Assembly (NCBI GenBank): GCA_963783695.1
Contig: CAWAOM010000006.1
Location: 62,001-126,000, forward strand
Reading direction: 5' to 3'
DNA from: BM003 sp963783695
Lineage (GTDB): Bacteria > Pseudomonadota > Gammaproteobacteria > Steroidobacterales > BM003
Length of the DNA: 64,000 nucleotides
Shown: one piece after another, positions 42,901 to 50,893 of the stretch
Numbering within the stretch: position 1 is the stretch's first letter
Layout: the number at the start of each line of letters is the position of its first letter
Program-made: the position numbers and the translations under genes
Notes under the pieces: model-generated
What the model saw: the letters and a program-made list of their open reading frames with translations, nothing else
What the model was told of the DNA's origin: nothing
The model's database searches: none

Positions 42901-44019
42901 GACTCGCCATTTGAAAGGGAGACTCTGGTTGACCCAGCGCGCTGTAAAGACATCCGCATACACTTTATTGCGAATCTGCAGTCTGCCGTCGGGACCCACC
43001 GTGGTCAGCCCCGAAAGCTCGAGTGAACGATGCAACTGCGAATGCGGATCCCAGGTGATACGCGCGCCCTTGCACAGACGGCCGTACAGAGTCAGCAGCG
43101 GCTCGGCATTGTCACCGCCCTCCAGCAGCCGCACCCTTATCGCGTTCAGATGAGGTTCGTCACGCAGACAGTTCGGGGCGAGAAAGAGCCGCGTCGCAAT
43201 CTGATCGACGCTGTCGCAATCCGGTTCCCTGTCACGAGATCGAGCGACCGACCTGCACAGTTTCTGCGTCAGGTACGGCTGTCCACCGGTCCATTCCAGC
43301 ACCCTGCGGAGCAGATCATCCTGCAGTCCTGCGTCAGCTCCCAGGTGAGGGGCAAAATGCGCGATCTGTTCGCGTTCGAAATCATCGAGCGGAACGGCAT
43401 TACTCACCTGGAAAAGACCGCTCGATGGGTCCGGCTGCAACTGCCCGGGAGTTGCGACACCCAGCAGCACAAACGTCAGCCGCAGAAAATCCGGCTCTGT
43501 CGCACGGCGATCGTGACAGGCCCGAAGGCTGTTCAGAAACTCGCTGCCGTAGGGCAAACCCACCAGGGTCTCAAGATCATCGAAAAATACCGCGACCGAT
43601 GCCGTGGTATTCGCGAGCACAACTTCCCAGAAAAATTCAACAAGTCGCTCCGGGTTCGGAAGGTTTTCCTTGGCCCGCCACCACGCCTGCAGATCGACCT
43701 TCAGGCGCAGGTCGCGAGCGATGCGGTAGGCCAGACCGTAGTACCAGCGCCGTGGGGCATATTGCTTGTCGGGACTCCCGATCTGAGTCAGATCAACAAC
43801 CGCAACCAGCCTTTCCTCCTGCCGCAATTGCCGCGAAATTCGCGCAACCAGGCTGGTCTTTCCGGTCTGCTTCGGCGCAAGTACGTGGCAATGTTCGCCG
43901 CGTTCGAGATGCTCGCGCAGGAGTTGGTCCGCGGCGCGCACCGCGTAACAGTCGCGGTCCGGCTGTACCGGACCACCGACAACGAAGAACTCACCGTTGC
44001 TGGCTACTGGTTGCTTCAA
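39988..44019 (-). CDS. Membrane AAA-like NTPase with P-domain and WD40 propellers
   Basis: About 1343 residues. Residues 10-360 form an AAA_35-type NTPase: P-loop APKQTGKTS (about 48-56), Walker B VAVFFDDLE (about 142-150), and GGQPYLTQKLC. One membrane helix follows (about 371-392), then a helical linker, the first WD40-like blade, a P-domain like that of proprotein convertases (about 580-687; RRLEISQEGKLNAIELTVTL, WTLSVEDQ..GVTGTLETWGL) and two propeller-like arrays of WD40 repeats to the end. I placed the start at a TTG with GGGAGG a few bases upstream; a GTG at 44049 adds ten residues. With one helix, the NTPase would be cytoplasmic and the propellers periplasmic. A signalling or scaffold role is likely; no effector is seen. 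Confidence 0.85.
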   Translation of the reverse strand: MKQPVASNGEFFVVGGPVQPDRDCYAVRAADQLLREHLERGEHCHVLAPKQTGKTSLVARISRQLRQEERLVAVVDLTQIGSPDKQYAPRRWYYGLAYRIARDLRLKVDLQAWWRAKENLPNPERLVEFFWEVVLANTTASVAVFFDDLETLVGLPYGSEFLNSLRACHDRRATEPDFLRLTFVLLGVATPGQLQPDPSSGLFQVSNAVPLDDFEREQIAHFAPHLGADAGLQDDLLRRVLEWTGGQPYLTQKLCRSVARSRDREPDCDSVDQIATRLFLAPNCLRDEPHLNAIRVRLLEGGDNAEPLLTLYGRLCKGARITWDPHSQLHRSLELSGLTTVGPDGRLQIRNKVYADVFTARWVNQSLPFKWRVVALFVASVVFAVLLPLWYTQVLPRPYVETLSIATEDDRVAMDAYASLRRIPGFGRTADRLLAAFLERRILNTDDFAVAQQSLQQLAALEGREALAGGLLAAYWQRRAHAVEALQKRDEAILYRVEALAAGDETERGRLYDLFGRDLPHLQATIRPRGSLENAVLSDDGTTVTTLSDGNLVRRWSVAGDEPRSSAGNALLAQEFVPLTRRLEISQEGKLNAIELTVTLNHARPTDLYFVLTSPSGKAIELDLTRADEARDIDYIFNTATFAFNAESHRQLQLLRGDPRNGVWTLSVEDQGTGVTGTLETWGLQFNPQAIAVVTDKLQRGLLLPDPRSTENVRVLIAGDGRIAAATAINDLGRGQITTWDLARGRLLAQIPERTGSTVMSFALDGDALLVTATDNAATEVWDTRGGQMQMALRPQGSFVVPPAVSGDGRFFALAYAPARGGTVVDIYEVGVDTAIAKIATDAQITEICLAADGRRLAAMARDNLLRVWDVAAEVTLSESFQDTALTRMSFDSSGDWLAATARDGFLRAWDLRNGTAEIANSVQRLPHAYPELLVVGSGPGQFLIWRSAFAAQLIDLGAGRAITPQLRHATSIEQAAVPTVMASLAGSAPVLISAERDGIIRVWGTAESDSGDSSLMLDREVAAITPDSTVFVVSSSGSVVFGRRSDSGRFTVSEPVPAHTADIDYLHISDDGRWLFSGAEDGSFKLWDMATEMPGEVEFRNDLGAVSRAEISTRGNAILTVGAYGSRVWNALDGAILMDLASLQISSAITLSDDGRFVALQVPDGAVEIRAVANGEVVSRLNIRARLAALRFAPDGDRLLVARDDGSLVLWEWREPRQLGEPLRLGGRMLDGRFSPNQRGMLVRTDGWLHLVALTPSGPLTRVSLPQNGVSTGMPGFGDRAGESLVFPPVSADAPPVVMGLDGSSADIVGGEPGALRGQWQRRLGLTVASDGGIETKREQTP

Positions 44020-44152
44020 GCATCCTCCCACTGAGTCGGCCGGTCGCACATAGCCGCCCCCGCCGCTGCCGGATCAGTTTGCGCCCCCAACTGACTTGCG
44101 CCCCTATCCGGGGCCACGAATAATACCCTTTCCCGACACGATAGGACGGAAT

Positions 44153-44443
44153 ATGCGAATCTGTCACTCTCATAATCTGAATACCGGCCAGCACGACGGC
44201 GAACGCAATTACGGTTTGCGCCTCTCGCTACCCGCTGGCGACACCTTTGCATCGGTACTCGGTGCGGACTGGAGCGCAGAGCGCTGGTTTGGCAGCGACG
44301 GCGAGCGCGAAACGGCATTAGTGGAAATCACCAGCAAGCATCGATTCTCACGCAGTGGTGACCAGCCCACCTATATTGTCGAGCGTATTGAGCGGGTCGC
44401 GGACGACCCGCATCCGGCTGGCAGACAGAACACAGCACCCTGA
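44153..44443 (+). CDS. Small conserved hypothetical protein
   Basis: A 96-residue soluble protein: RICHSHNLNTGQHDGERNYGL at the start (given in parts), a short hydrophobic centre (LRLSLPAGDTF), then ERETALVEITSKHRFSR. I believe similar uncharacterised proteins occur in other proteobacteria, but no domain name is known to me. AGGACGG is right before the ATG. It is divergent from the AAA/WD40 gene and 41 bases before the zinc-ribbon gene. Confidence 0.6.
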   Translation: MRICHSHNLNTGQHDGERNYGLRLSLPAGDTFASVLGADWSAERWFGSDGERETALVEITSKHRFSRSGDQPTYIVERIERVADDPHPAGRQNTAP

Positions 44444-44484
44444 CATGGCGGGGTTGTTGATCCTCAGTTAACACGGAGCGCGAC

Positions 44485-44688
44485 ATGGCGGATCCTACCT
44501 GCCCCGCATGCAGTGCGGAGGGCATAGAGAACATCGTATCGGCCGAGAGCAGCGAGCGGGCAAAGGGCGGCAACCCGTGGTTCCATGTCGTCTTTTGCGA
44601 CCGATGCGGACATATCTACGGCGTGCTGGCGAAGCATGTCTTCGGCCCTTCGAGCGGTCCGACTCTGGTGGTCAAGGACCACCGCTAA
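44485..44688 (+). CDS. Small zinc-ribbon protein
   Basis: A 67-residue protein with two CxxC pairs (CPAC at 6-9 and CDRC at 38-41), enough for a zinc ribbon, and a hydrophobic end (IYGVLAKHVFG). GGAG lies six bases before the ATG. It is 16 bases before the TonB-receptor start. The function is unknown; it may bind nucleic acid or another protein. Confidence 0.7.
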   Translation: MADPTCPACSAEGIENIVSAESSERAKGGNPWFHVVFCDRCGHIYGVLAKHVFGPSSGPTLVVKDHR

Positions 44689-44704
44689 AGATCCGGTGGG
44701 TGCG

Positions 44705-46792
44705 TTGACAACCGATGTGAGGCGCTCGCTTTATGCCTGCGTTGCTCTACTGAGCGCAACCACAGCCGCCGCCCAGACCGGGCCAGGCGACACCCTGCTC
44801 GAGACTGTCGTAGTCACGGCACAACGCCGCGATACGCAACTGCTGAACCTGCCAGGCAACAACAGCAGGGTTGACGCGGCAACGGTGGAACTCATCGGTC
44901 ATACTCATGTGACCGAACTGATGTACCGTAACCCCGGAGTCTGGATCAGCCGCGGCAGCGGTCAGGAAAGCCTTACCGCGATCAGGTCGCCCGTACTGAC
45001 CGGCCCCGGTTCCTGCGGTGCTTTCCTTTTTATGGAAAATGGCCTGTCTCTGCGCCCAGCCGGTTTTTGCAACGTCAACGAACTTTTCGAAGTCAACAGC
45101 GAGCAGGCCGACGCGGTAGAGGTTGTCCGTGGCCCTGCCAGCAACCTTTACGGCTCAAATGCTTTACACGGCATGGTCAACGTGTTCGTGGCCCGGCCGG
45201 AGCGGGCACGCCGCGCATCGATCGAGGCCGGACCGGATGGCTATATACGGGCAAAAGTCGACCTCGGCTGGGACAGCGCCGACAGTGGATTCCGCATTTT
45301 GGCGAACGGCACACACGATGGCGGATGGCGTGATGATTCAGGCTATGACCAGCAAAAACTGAACGCCGGCTGGCAGACCCGGGTTGCAGGTGGTGGTCTC
45401 GTGACCAGCTTCGCCGCGACCAACCTCAACCAGGAGACAGCGGGTTTCATCCAGGGCAAGGATGCCTACCAGGACAATGACCTGCGCAAGAGCAATCCGT
45501 TCCCGGAGGCCTACCGCGACGCCGAGAGCCAGCGTTTGTCGGCGCGCTGGAACCGGATATTAGACAACGGATACGATATTTCGGTAACGCCCTACGCTCG
45601 GCGATCGCGCATGCAGTTCCTGCAGCATTTCCTGCCGGGCCAGCCAGTCGAGAAGAACGGGCAGGAATCGGCCGGCATTGAGGTGACCATCGGCGACGCC
45701 GTGGCGCCGAAACTGCGCTGGCAGGCCGGGCTCACGGGTGAATATGCGAGCGGGTTTCTCGAAGAAATTCAGAGTTCCGAAATTACCGATGGCTCGGATT
45801 TTCTTATTGCAACACGCCCCGCCGGCTATCACTACGACTACGATGTCACTTCGACCCTGCTGGCATCGCACGCCCAGCTGCAGTGGGACGTGAACCCGCA
45901 ATGGATGCTGCAACTCGGTGCTCGCTTCGAGTATCTGAGTTATGACTATGACAACAAAATGCTGGACGGCAATACCGATGACCAGGGCAATGAGTGCGGT
46001 TTTGGCGGATGCCGTTTCTACCGGCCGGCGGACGGTACCGATTCGTTCAGCGAGACGGCACCGCGCGTCGCGCTCAGCTGGCGCCCGGATGAGCGTCACC
46101 AGGTATATGCCGCGGCGACCCGTGGCTTCCGTCCGCCGCAGACAACGGAGTTGTACCGGCTGCAGACCGAACAAAGCAGCGACTCTATCGACCCGGTAAC
46201 AATCGACAGTGTCGAGATGGGGTATCGCTGGCTCGGCGAAAGAGCGTTCATCGAACTGGTCGGTTTCTACATGCACAAGAAAGATTTCATTTTTCGCGAT
46301 GCGGACGGATTCAACTCGAACTCGGGCCGCAGCCTGCACCGCGGCGCCGAACTTGACTTCAGGGCCAGGCTGGGCGCCGGATTCAGTTTTGCCGCAAGCG
46401 CCACCTACGCCCGGCATGAGTATGATTTCGATCAGTTCGTCGGCGCCGCCGAGGTGATCGAGAACGGCAATGATGTGGACACCGCGCCGCGTCAACTCGG
46501 CAGCGCACGCCTGGCATGGCAATCCGGCGGCGGCAGCCGCGCTGAACTCGAGTGGGTACATATGGGTGACTACTATCTCGACGCGGCCAACGCCCATCGT
46601 TACGACGGTCATGATCTGCTCAGCCTGCGCTGGCAACAGGCCATCGGCCTGCGCTGGCTGGTCACGCTGCGGGTCAGCAATCTGACTAACACCCATTACG
46701 CCGAGCGCGCCGATTTCGCGTTTGGCAGCTACCGCTATTTCCCAGGCCGCGATCGCAGCGTGTTTCTCGAGGTCGGTTACGACGGAACCTGA
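44705..46792 (+). CDS. TonB-dependent outer-membrane receptor
   Basis: A 695-residue receptor. Signal peptide ending near TAAAQ, a TonB box-like LLETVVVTAQR, the plug domain (GVWISRGSGQESLTAIRSP; EVVRGPASNLYGSNALHGMVNVF), then a 22-strand barrel ending RYFPGRDRSVFLEVGY. The plug has two nearby cysteines (CGAF, FCNVNE). I chose TTG at 44705 because it starts a normal signal peptide; GTG at 44696 is also possible. The ligand is unknown: no siderophore, cobalamin or sugar genes adjoin. The last residues are DGT after an aromatic strand, a slightly unusual end. The broken PAP2 gene lies convergent right behind it. Confidence 0.88.
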   Translation: MTTDVRRSLYACVALLSATTAAAQTGPGDTLLETVVVTAQRRDTQLLNLPGNNSRVDAATVELIGHTHVTELMYRNPGVWISRGSGQESLTAIRSPVLTGPGSCGAFLFMENGLSLRPAGFCNVNELFEVNSEQADAVEVVRGPASNLYGSNALHGMVNVFVARPERARRASIEAGPDGYIRAKVDLGWDSADSGFRILANGTHDGGWRDDSGYDQQKLNAGWQTRVAGGGLVTSFAATNLNQETAGFIQGKDAYQDNDLRKSNPFPEAYRDAESQRLSARWNRILDNGYDISVTPYARRSRMQFLQHFLPGQPVEKNGQESAGIEVTIGDAVAPKLRWQAGLTGEYASGFLEEIQSSEITDGSDFLIATRPAGYHYDYDVTSTLLASHAQLQWDVNPQWMLQLGARFEYLSYDYDNKMLDGNTDDQGNECGFGGCRFYRPADGTDSFSETAPRVALSWRPDERHQVYAAATRGFRPPQTTELYRLQTEQSSDSIDPVTIDSVEMGYRWLGERAFIELVGFYMHKKDFIFRDADGFNSNSGRSLHRGAELDFRARLGAGFSFAASATYARHEYDFDQFVGAAEVIENGNDVDTAPRQLGSARLAWQSGGGSRAELEWVHMGDYYLDAANAHRYDGHDLLSLRWQQAIGLRWLVTLRVSNLTNTHYAERADFAFGSYRYFPGRDRSVFLEVGYDGT

Positions 46793-46799
46793 GAGTAGC

Positions 46800-47347
46800 C
46801 AGACGTCGGCAAAGAGCAGCACGGCAATCTGCCCGAGGCCACAGCCCGGCATCGCTGCGGCCACAACATCGCCCGGATAATGCAGGCCGAGCACCATGCG
46901 CAACCGCATCACCAGGCCGGCAAACGGAACCAGAACGGCAGCGAGTGACGGAAACTCGCGCAGCACGCCAGTGCTGAAGCACAGCGCATGCAGCGTATGG
47001 CCGGACGGAAAACCATAACGGTCGAACGGTGGCATGCGACAACAGATTTCGTCGCAAGTGAAACAGGGACGCCCGCGCGCAAGCGTGGTTTTGAGCAACT
47101 TGTACAACTCTGCACCGACACTGCCGGCCATGACCATACGGAAAGCTGTAAGCCGCCCTTGTCAGCCCGCCGAAAGCGGCAGACTCATGATCAGCGCGTG
47201 CCGGAACACGCCGTCGCCGCGGCGTCTAATGACCGGAAAACCTGCCTGAACCCGGGGCACGCGCGAGCGCCGCTTCAGTGCGCGGCAAAGTCTGAGTTCA
47301 GTGTTGCCCCAGTATTGGAAAGACAGCGTAAAGCGGTTTCCCGACAT
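46800..47347 (-). pseudogene. PAP2-family phosphatase interrupted by an in-frame TGA
   Basis: Reading the minus strand from 47347, the protein has RLCRALKRRSRV and FPVIRRRGDGVFRHAL, as at the start of PAP2 membrane phosphatases, then hits TGA at 47164-47162. The same frame goes on without a shift to KTTLARGRP, FPSGHTLHA and RMVLGLHYPGDV, so the three catalytic motifs (K-x6-RP, PSGH, R-x5-H-x3-D) are intact. The frame then lacks its own stop and runs antisense into the TonB-receptor gene. A nonsense mutation or sequencing error is the simplest reading; translation from internal ATGs (47137) or TGA readthrough are alternatives. The 3' border is approximate. Confidence 0.7.
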
Positions 47348-47609
47348 GCGCTCGGGATGCGTGCCACCCAGGTCCGCGCGATGACGAAAAAACTACATTT
47401 CAATGACTTGGATATGAGTAATACGAAAGCCTGCCTGCCCCCGATGTTGGCATCGCTGCAAACTGGTAGACTCTTCGTTTCGCGGTCTATCAGGGTGCCG
47501 GGCGCTGCCGCGAAAAGCACAATAGCAGCTACGCCCCATCGGGCCGGCAGCGCCGCAACGGTAGGACCGGATCGAGAAGTAAAAAAACTAATCAGGAGCG
47601 GAGTCAAGC
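47348..47609. other. icd upstream region
   Basis: About 260 bases with no gene. It carries the icd ribosome-binding site (AGGAGCGGAG, about 47594-47603) and, near 47400-47425, an AT-rich patch with TAATAC that could be a -10 box, without a good -35 partner. Nothing else stands out. Confidence 0.4.
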
Positions 47610-48908
47610 ATGGCAGACGTGAACATTGTGCCACCCGAAGGTGGCGAGAAAATTACCCTCAGCGACGGCAAACTGATGGTACCGGACCACCCTGTCATTC
47701 CATTCATCGAGGGCGACGGTACGGGTCCCGACATCTGGCGGGCAGCGGTCAGAGTTTTCGATGCCGCGGTTGAGAAAGCATACGGTGGCAAACGCAAACT
47801 GATGTGGATGGAAGTTTTCGCCGGCGAAAAAGCCTACAACCAGTTTGGCAACTGGCTGCCGGAGGAAACGGTGCAGGCCTGTCGCGATTACCTGGTTTCG
47901 ATCAAGGGCCCTCTGACCACCCCCGTCGGCGGTGGCATCCGATCGCTCAACGTAGCGCTGCGGCAGATGCTGGATCTCTATGTCTGTCTGCGCCCGGTAC
48001 GCTGGTTCGCCGGTGTGCCGTCGCCGGTTCGCAATCCGGGCCAGGTGGATATGGTGATTTTTCGCGAGAACACCGAGGATATCTATGCCGGTGTGGAGTT
48101 CGAATCCGGCAGTGACGAATGTGCCCGCTTCCTGGAGCTGTTCAAAGAGGCGTTTCCAAAGCACTACAACAAAATACGCTTTCCCGGGACATCGGGAATC
48201 GGGATCAAGCCGGTATCAAAAGACGGCACCGATCGCCTCGTTCGAGCCGCAGTCCGTTATGCCATCGATAATGGCCGCAAGAGCCTGACCTTCGTCCACA
48301 AGGGCAATATCATGAAGTTCACCGAGGGCGCGTTCCGCAACTGGGGCTATGCGCTGGCGGAAACGGAATTTCCCGAGCAAACCTACACCTGGGAGCAATG
48401 GGAGCGAACCAGCGCCGAGCACGGGGCTGCTGCTGCCAACGCCGAGCAGGAAGCCGCTCTGGCCGCCGGCCGGATCCTGGTGAAGGATGCGATTGCCGAT
48501 ATTACTCTGCAGCAGGTGCTGACCCGCCCGGCGGAATTCGACGTCATCGCAACAATGAATCTCAACGGCGACTACCTGTCGGACGCGTTGGCCGCACAGG
48601 TCGGCGGGATCGGCATCGCCCCGGGCGGCAATATCAACTACGACACGGGTCATGCCGTGTTTGAGGCGACCCATGGCACCGCACCGAAGTACGCCAATCT
48701 TGACAAGGTAAACCCCGGCTCGGAGATTCTCTCGGGCGAAATGATGCTGCGCTATATGGGCTGGACCGAGGCAGCTGACCTGATTATTGCCGGCATGGAC
48801 AAGACGATTGGGCACAAAACGGTGACTTACGATTTCGCCCGTCTGATGGATGGCGCGATCGAGGTAAAATGTAGCGAGTTCGCCGATCATCTCATTGCCA
48901 ATATCTAG
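47610..48908 (+). CDS. icd: NADP-dependent isocitrate dehydrogenase
   Basis: A 432-residue cytoplasmic enzyme that oxidises isocitrate to 2-oxoglutarate in the TCA cycle. It is of the E. coli type: PFIEGDGTGPDIW, TTPVGGGIRSLNVALRQ, FRENTEDIYAGVE, IMKFTEGAFRNWGY, and ATHGTAPKYA near the C-terminus. Ser112 in GGGIRSLNV is the residue that AceK phosphorylates in E. coli (Ser113 there). The aceK gene is next on the same strand after about 205 bases, so regulation by phosphorylation is very likely. The length agrees with the family (416 in E. coli), with a slightly longer loop near residue 275. Confidence 0.97.
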   Translation: MADVNIVPPEGGEKITLSDGKLMVPDHPVIPFIEGDGTGPDIWRAAVRVFDAAVEKAYGGKRKLMWMEVFAGEKAYNQFGNWLPEETVQACRDYLVSIKGPLTTPVGGGIRSLNVALRQMLDLYVCLRPVRWFAGVPSPVRNPGQVDMVIFRENTEDIYAGVEFESGSDECARFLELFKEAFPKHYNKIRFPGTSGIGIKPVSKDGTDRLVRAAVRYAIDNGRKSLTFVHKGNIMKFTEGAFRNWGYALAETEFPEQTYTWEQWERTSAEHGAAAANAEQEAALAAGRILVKDAIADITLQQVLTRPAEFDVIATMNLNGDYLSDALAAQVGGIGIAPGGNINYDTGHAVFEATHGTAPKYANLDKVNPGSEILSGEMMLRYMGWTEAADLIIAGMDKTIGHKTVTYDFARLMDGAIEVKCSEFADHLIANI

Positions 48909-49113
48909 GCCCTGCTTTCCTGCCCGGGATCTGGCGGGGGCGGCGGGACTGGCCGGCCGGTCAGCCCCGGGTGGCACAGCCCGTCAGGGACTGCGCAGCA
49001 ATGAAACAGGTGCCCGGCAACGGGGCATATGAAAGGCAAAGTCGTCGCGCGGCCGCCACTGAGGTATTAGCTGGGCGGCGGAGTGGCAACGACAACGCCA
49101 CCGATGGTGATGA

Positions 49114-50841
49114 GTGCGAGACGAACAAGTAAATCAAAGCGCGCAGATTATCTTTGAAGCGTTCCTCGGTTATAACGAAGAGTTCCGTCGCATCAGCCGA
49201 CGCGCGGTTTCGCGTTTCGCGAAACGGCAGTGGAAAGAGGGGCAGCAGGACACCGTAGAACGTATCGATCTTTACGAGCAGTGGATCCGCGCTGCTTTGG
49301 AACAGCTGCGCAAGGCACTCGGCAGCGAACTCGAAGACAAGGCGATCTGGGCGGAAATAAAAACTGAGTTCTCGCAACTCATTCAGCCCTATCTCGACTC
49401 CGAGTTCATGAAGACTTTTTACAGCTCCATTACGCGGCGGGTTTTCAGCACGCTGGGCGTCGATGCCCGCGTCGAGTACATCGCGCTCGATATCAAACCA
49501 ACCGCAAAGGTCGAAACGCCTGCCCCGAGTCATACATTGCACTCGCGCGGCTCTACCCGTTTTCTCGTTGACGAACTACTCGGCTTCTACAATTTCTCTG
49601 TGCCGTATCGCAATATCGACCGCAGCGTGCGCTATATCGCCGCCGAGATAGATACGCACTGGCGTTCGCTCGCGGGCGCCAGACCGATGCGCAAGGTCCA
49701 GGTCCTTGAGCCTGTTTTCTATCAAAGCACCCGTGCCTATATCGTTGGTCACCTGGAAGGCGAGGATCTGCGAGTGCCGATGGCGATCGCATTGCAAAAT
49801 ACCGATAACCAACTGCTGGTGGACACCGTGCTGCTGTCGGAAAGCGAAGTCAGCATGTTGTTCTCGTTCACGCGGTCGTATTTTCATGTCGACCTGTCGA
49901 CGGTCGCCGATGCCATTGTCTATCTGAAATCACTGATGCCACGCAAACCGACCAGCGAGCTGTACACCGTGCTGGGGCGGGCAAAACAGGGCAAGACCGA
50001 GCGATATCGCAGTTTCTTCAGTCATCTTGGCGAGTCAGACGACAAGCTGATCCAGGCGCCAGGCGAGAAAGGCATGGTTATGGCGGTTTTCACGTTGCCC
50101 TCCTATGACATCGTCTTCAAAGTTATCCGCGACCGCTTCGCTTACCCCAAGACCAGCTCGCCACAGGAAGTCAAAGCGAAATACAGCCTCGTTTTCAAAC
50201 ACGATCGTGCCGGCCGCCTGGTCGACGCCCAGGAATTTCGCCAGCTTGAGTTTCCGCTGCAACGGTTCGCTCCGGAACTGCTGGATGAATTGCTGGGCGA
50301 GGCCGCAGCGACGTGCAAGATCGTTGGCGATTTCCTGCTGGTCGAACATTGCTATGTCGAACGGCAACTCACGCCATTGAATATTTACTTGCGTGAAGCG
50401 TCGGCGGAGGCAAAGAAACTTGCTGTCATCGACTATGGCCAGTCGATCAGGGATCTCGCCGCCACCAACATCTTTCCCGGTGATCTCTTGTCAAAGAATT
50501 TTGGCGTCACCCGTCACGGCCGGGTTATTTTCTATGACTATGACGAACTCTGCCTGATCACGGACTGCCGCTTTCGCGAAATGCCCCAGGCACAAAGCTA
50601 TGAAGATGAAATGCGTGCTGCCGCCTGGTTCTATGTTGGCGAAGATGACGTGTTCCCGGAACAGTTCCTGACCTTTCTGGGGCTGGATGAAGAGGGCAAG
50701 CAGATTTTCGCCGAGTACCATGGCGAGTTGATTTCGGCCGAGTGGTGGCGCAGCGTACAGACGCGTCTGCGCGCTGAAGAGGTCATTGAAATAGTGCCCT
50801 ACAGCAAGTTGCGGCCAACGGTAAGTCTTGCCGCCGGATAA
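49114..50841 (+). CDS. aceK: Isocitrate dehydrogenase kinase/phosphatase
   Basis: A 575-residue bifunctional enzyme that phosphorylates and dephosphorylates Icd, directing carbon to the glyoxylate shunt. Length matches E. coli AceK (578). Recognisable parts: the regulatory N-terminal half with FYNFSVPYRNIDRSVRYIA and LVDTVLLSESEVSMLFSFTRSYF, the ATP loop APGEKGMVMAVFTLPS, VERQLTPLNIYL, and the metal-binding FYDYDELCLIT. The start is a GTG. Here it lies beside icd instead of in the aceBAK operon; no isocitrate lyase or malate synthase genes are in the window. A strong terminator follows the stop within three bases. Confidence 0.97.
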   Translation: MRDEQVNQSAQIIFEAFLGYNEEFRRISRRAVSRFAKRQWKEGQQDTVERIDLYEQWIRAALEQLRKALGSELEDKAIWAEIKTEFSQLIQPYLDSEFMKTFYSSITRRVFSTLGVDARVEYIALDIKPTAKVETPAPSHTLHSRGSTRFLVDELLGFYNFSVPYRNIDRSVRYIAAEIDTHWRSLAGARPMRKVQVLEPVFYQSTRAYIVGHLEGEDLRVPMAIALQNTDNQLLVDTVLLSESEVSMLFSFTRSYFHVDLSTVADAIVYLKSLMPRKPTSELYTVLGRAKQGKTERYRSFFSHLGESDDKLIQAPGEKGMVMAVFTLPSYDIVFKVIRDRFAYPKTSSPQEVKAKYSLVFKHDRAGRLVDAQEFRQLEFPLQRFAPELLDELLGEAAATCKIVGDFLLVEHCYVERQLTPLNIYLREASAEAKKLAVIDYGQSIRDLAATNIFPGDLLSKNFGVTRHGRVIFYDYDELCLITDCRFREMPQAQSYEDEMRAAAWFYVGEDDVFPEQFLTFLGLDEEGKQIFAEYHGELISAEWWRSVQTRLRAEEVIEIVPYSKLRPTVSLAAG

Positions 50842-50843
50842 AA

Positions 50844-50868
50844 AAACGCCCGCACAGGGCGGGCGTTT
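50844..50868. terminator. Bidirectional terminator
   Basis: AAACGCCCGC and its complement form a ten-base stem with a five-base loop ACAGG. A-run on the left and TTT on the right let it work in both directions, serving aceK (plus) and cytochrome c4 (minus). Confidence 0.85.
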
Positions 50869-50893
50869 CGCGCTACCGGCCAACCGCTCCTGA

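Noticed and set aside
43030..44034. A 334-residue plus-strand frame
   Set aside because: Antisense to the NTPase domain of the AAA/WD40 gene, which has clear Walker motifs on the other strand.
45560..47137. A 525-residue open frame on the minus strand containing PAP2 motifs
   Set aside because: Only the upstream quarter looks like a PAP2 protein; the rest is the antisense of the TonB-receptor gene, an effect of GC-rich codon bias. Listed instead as a short pseudogene.
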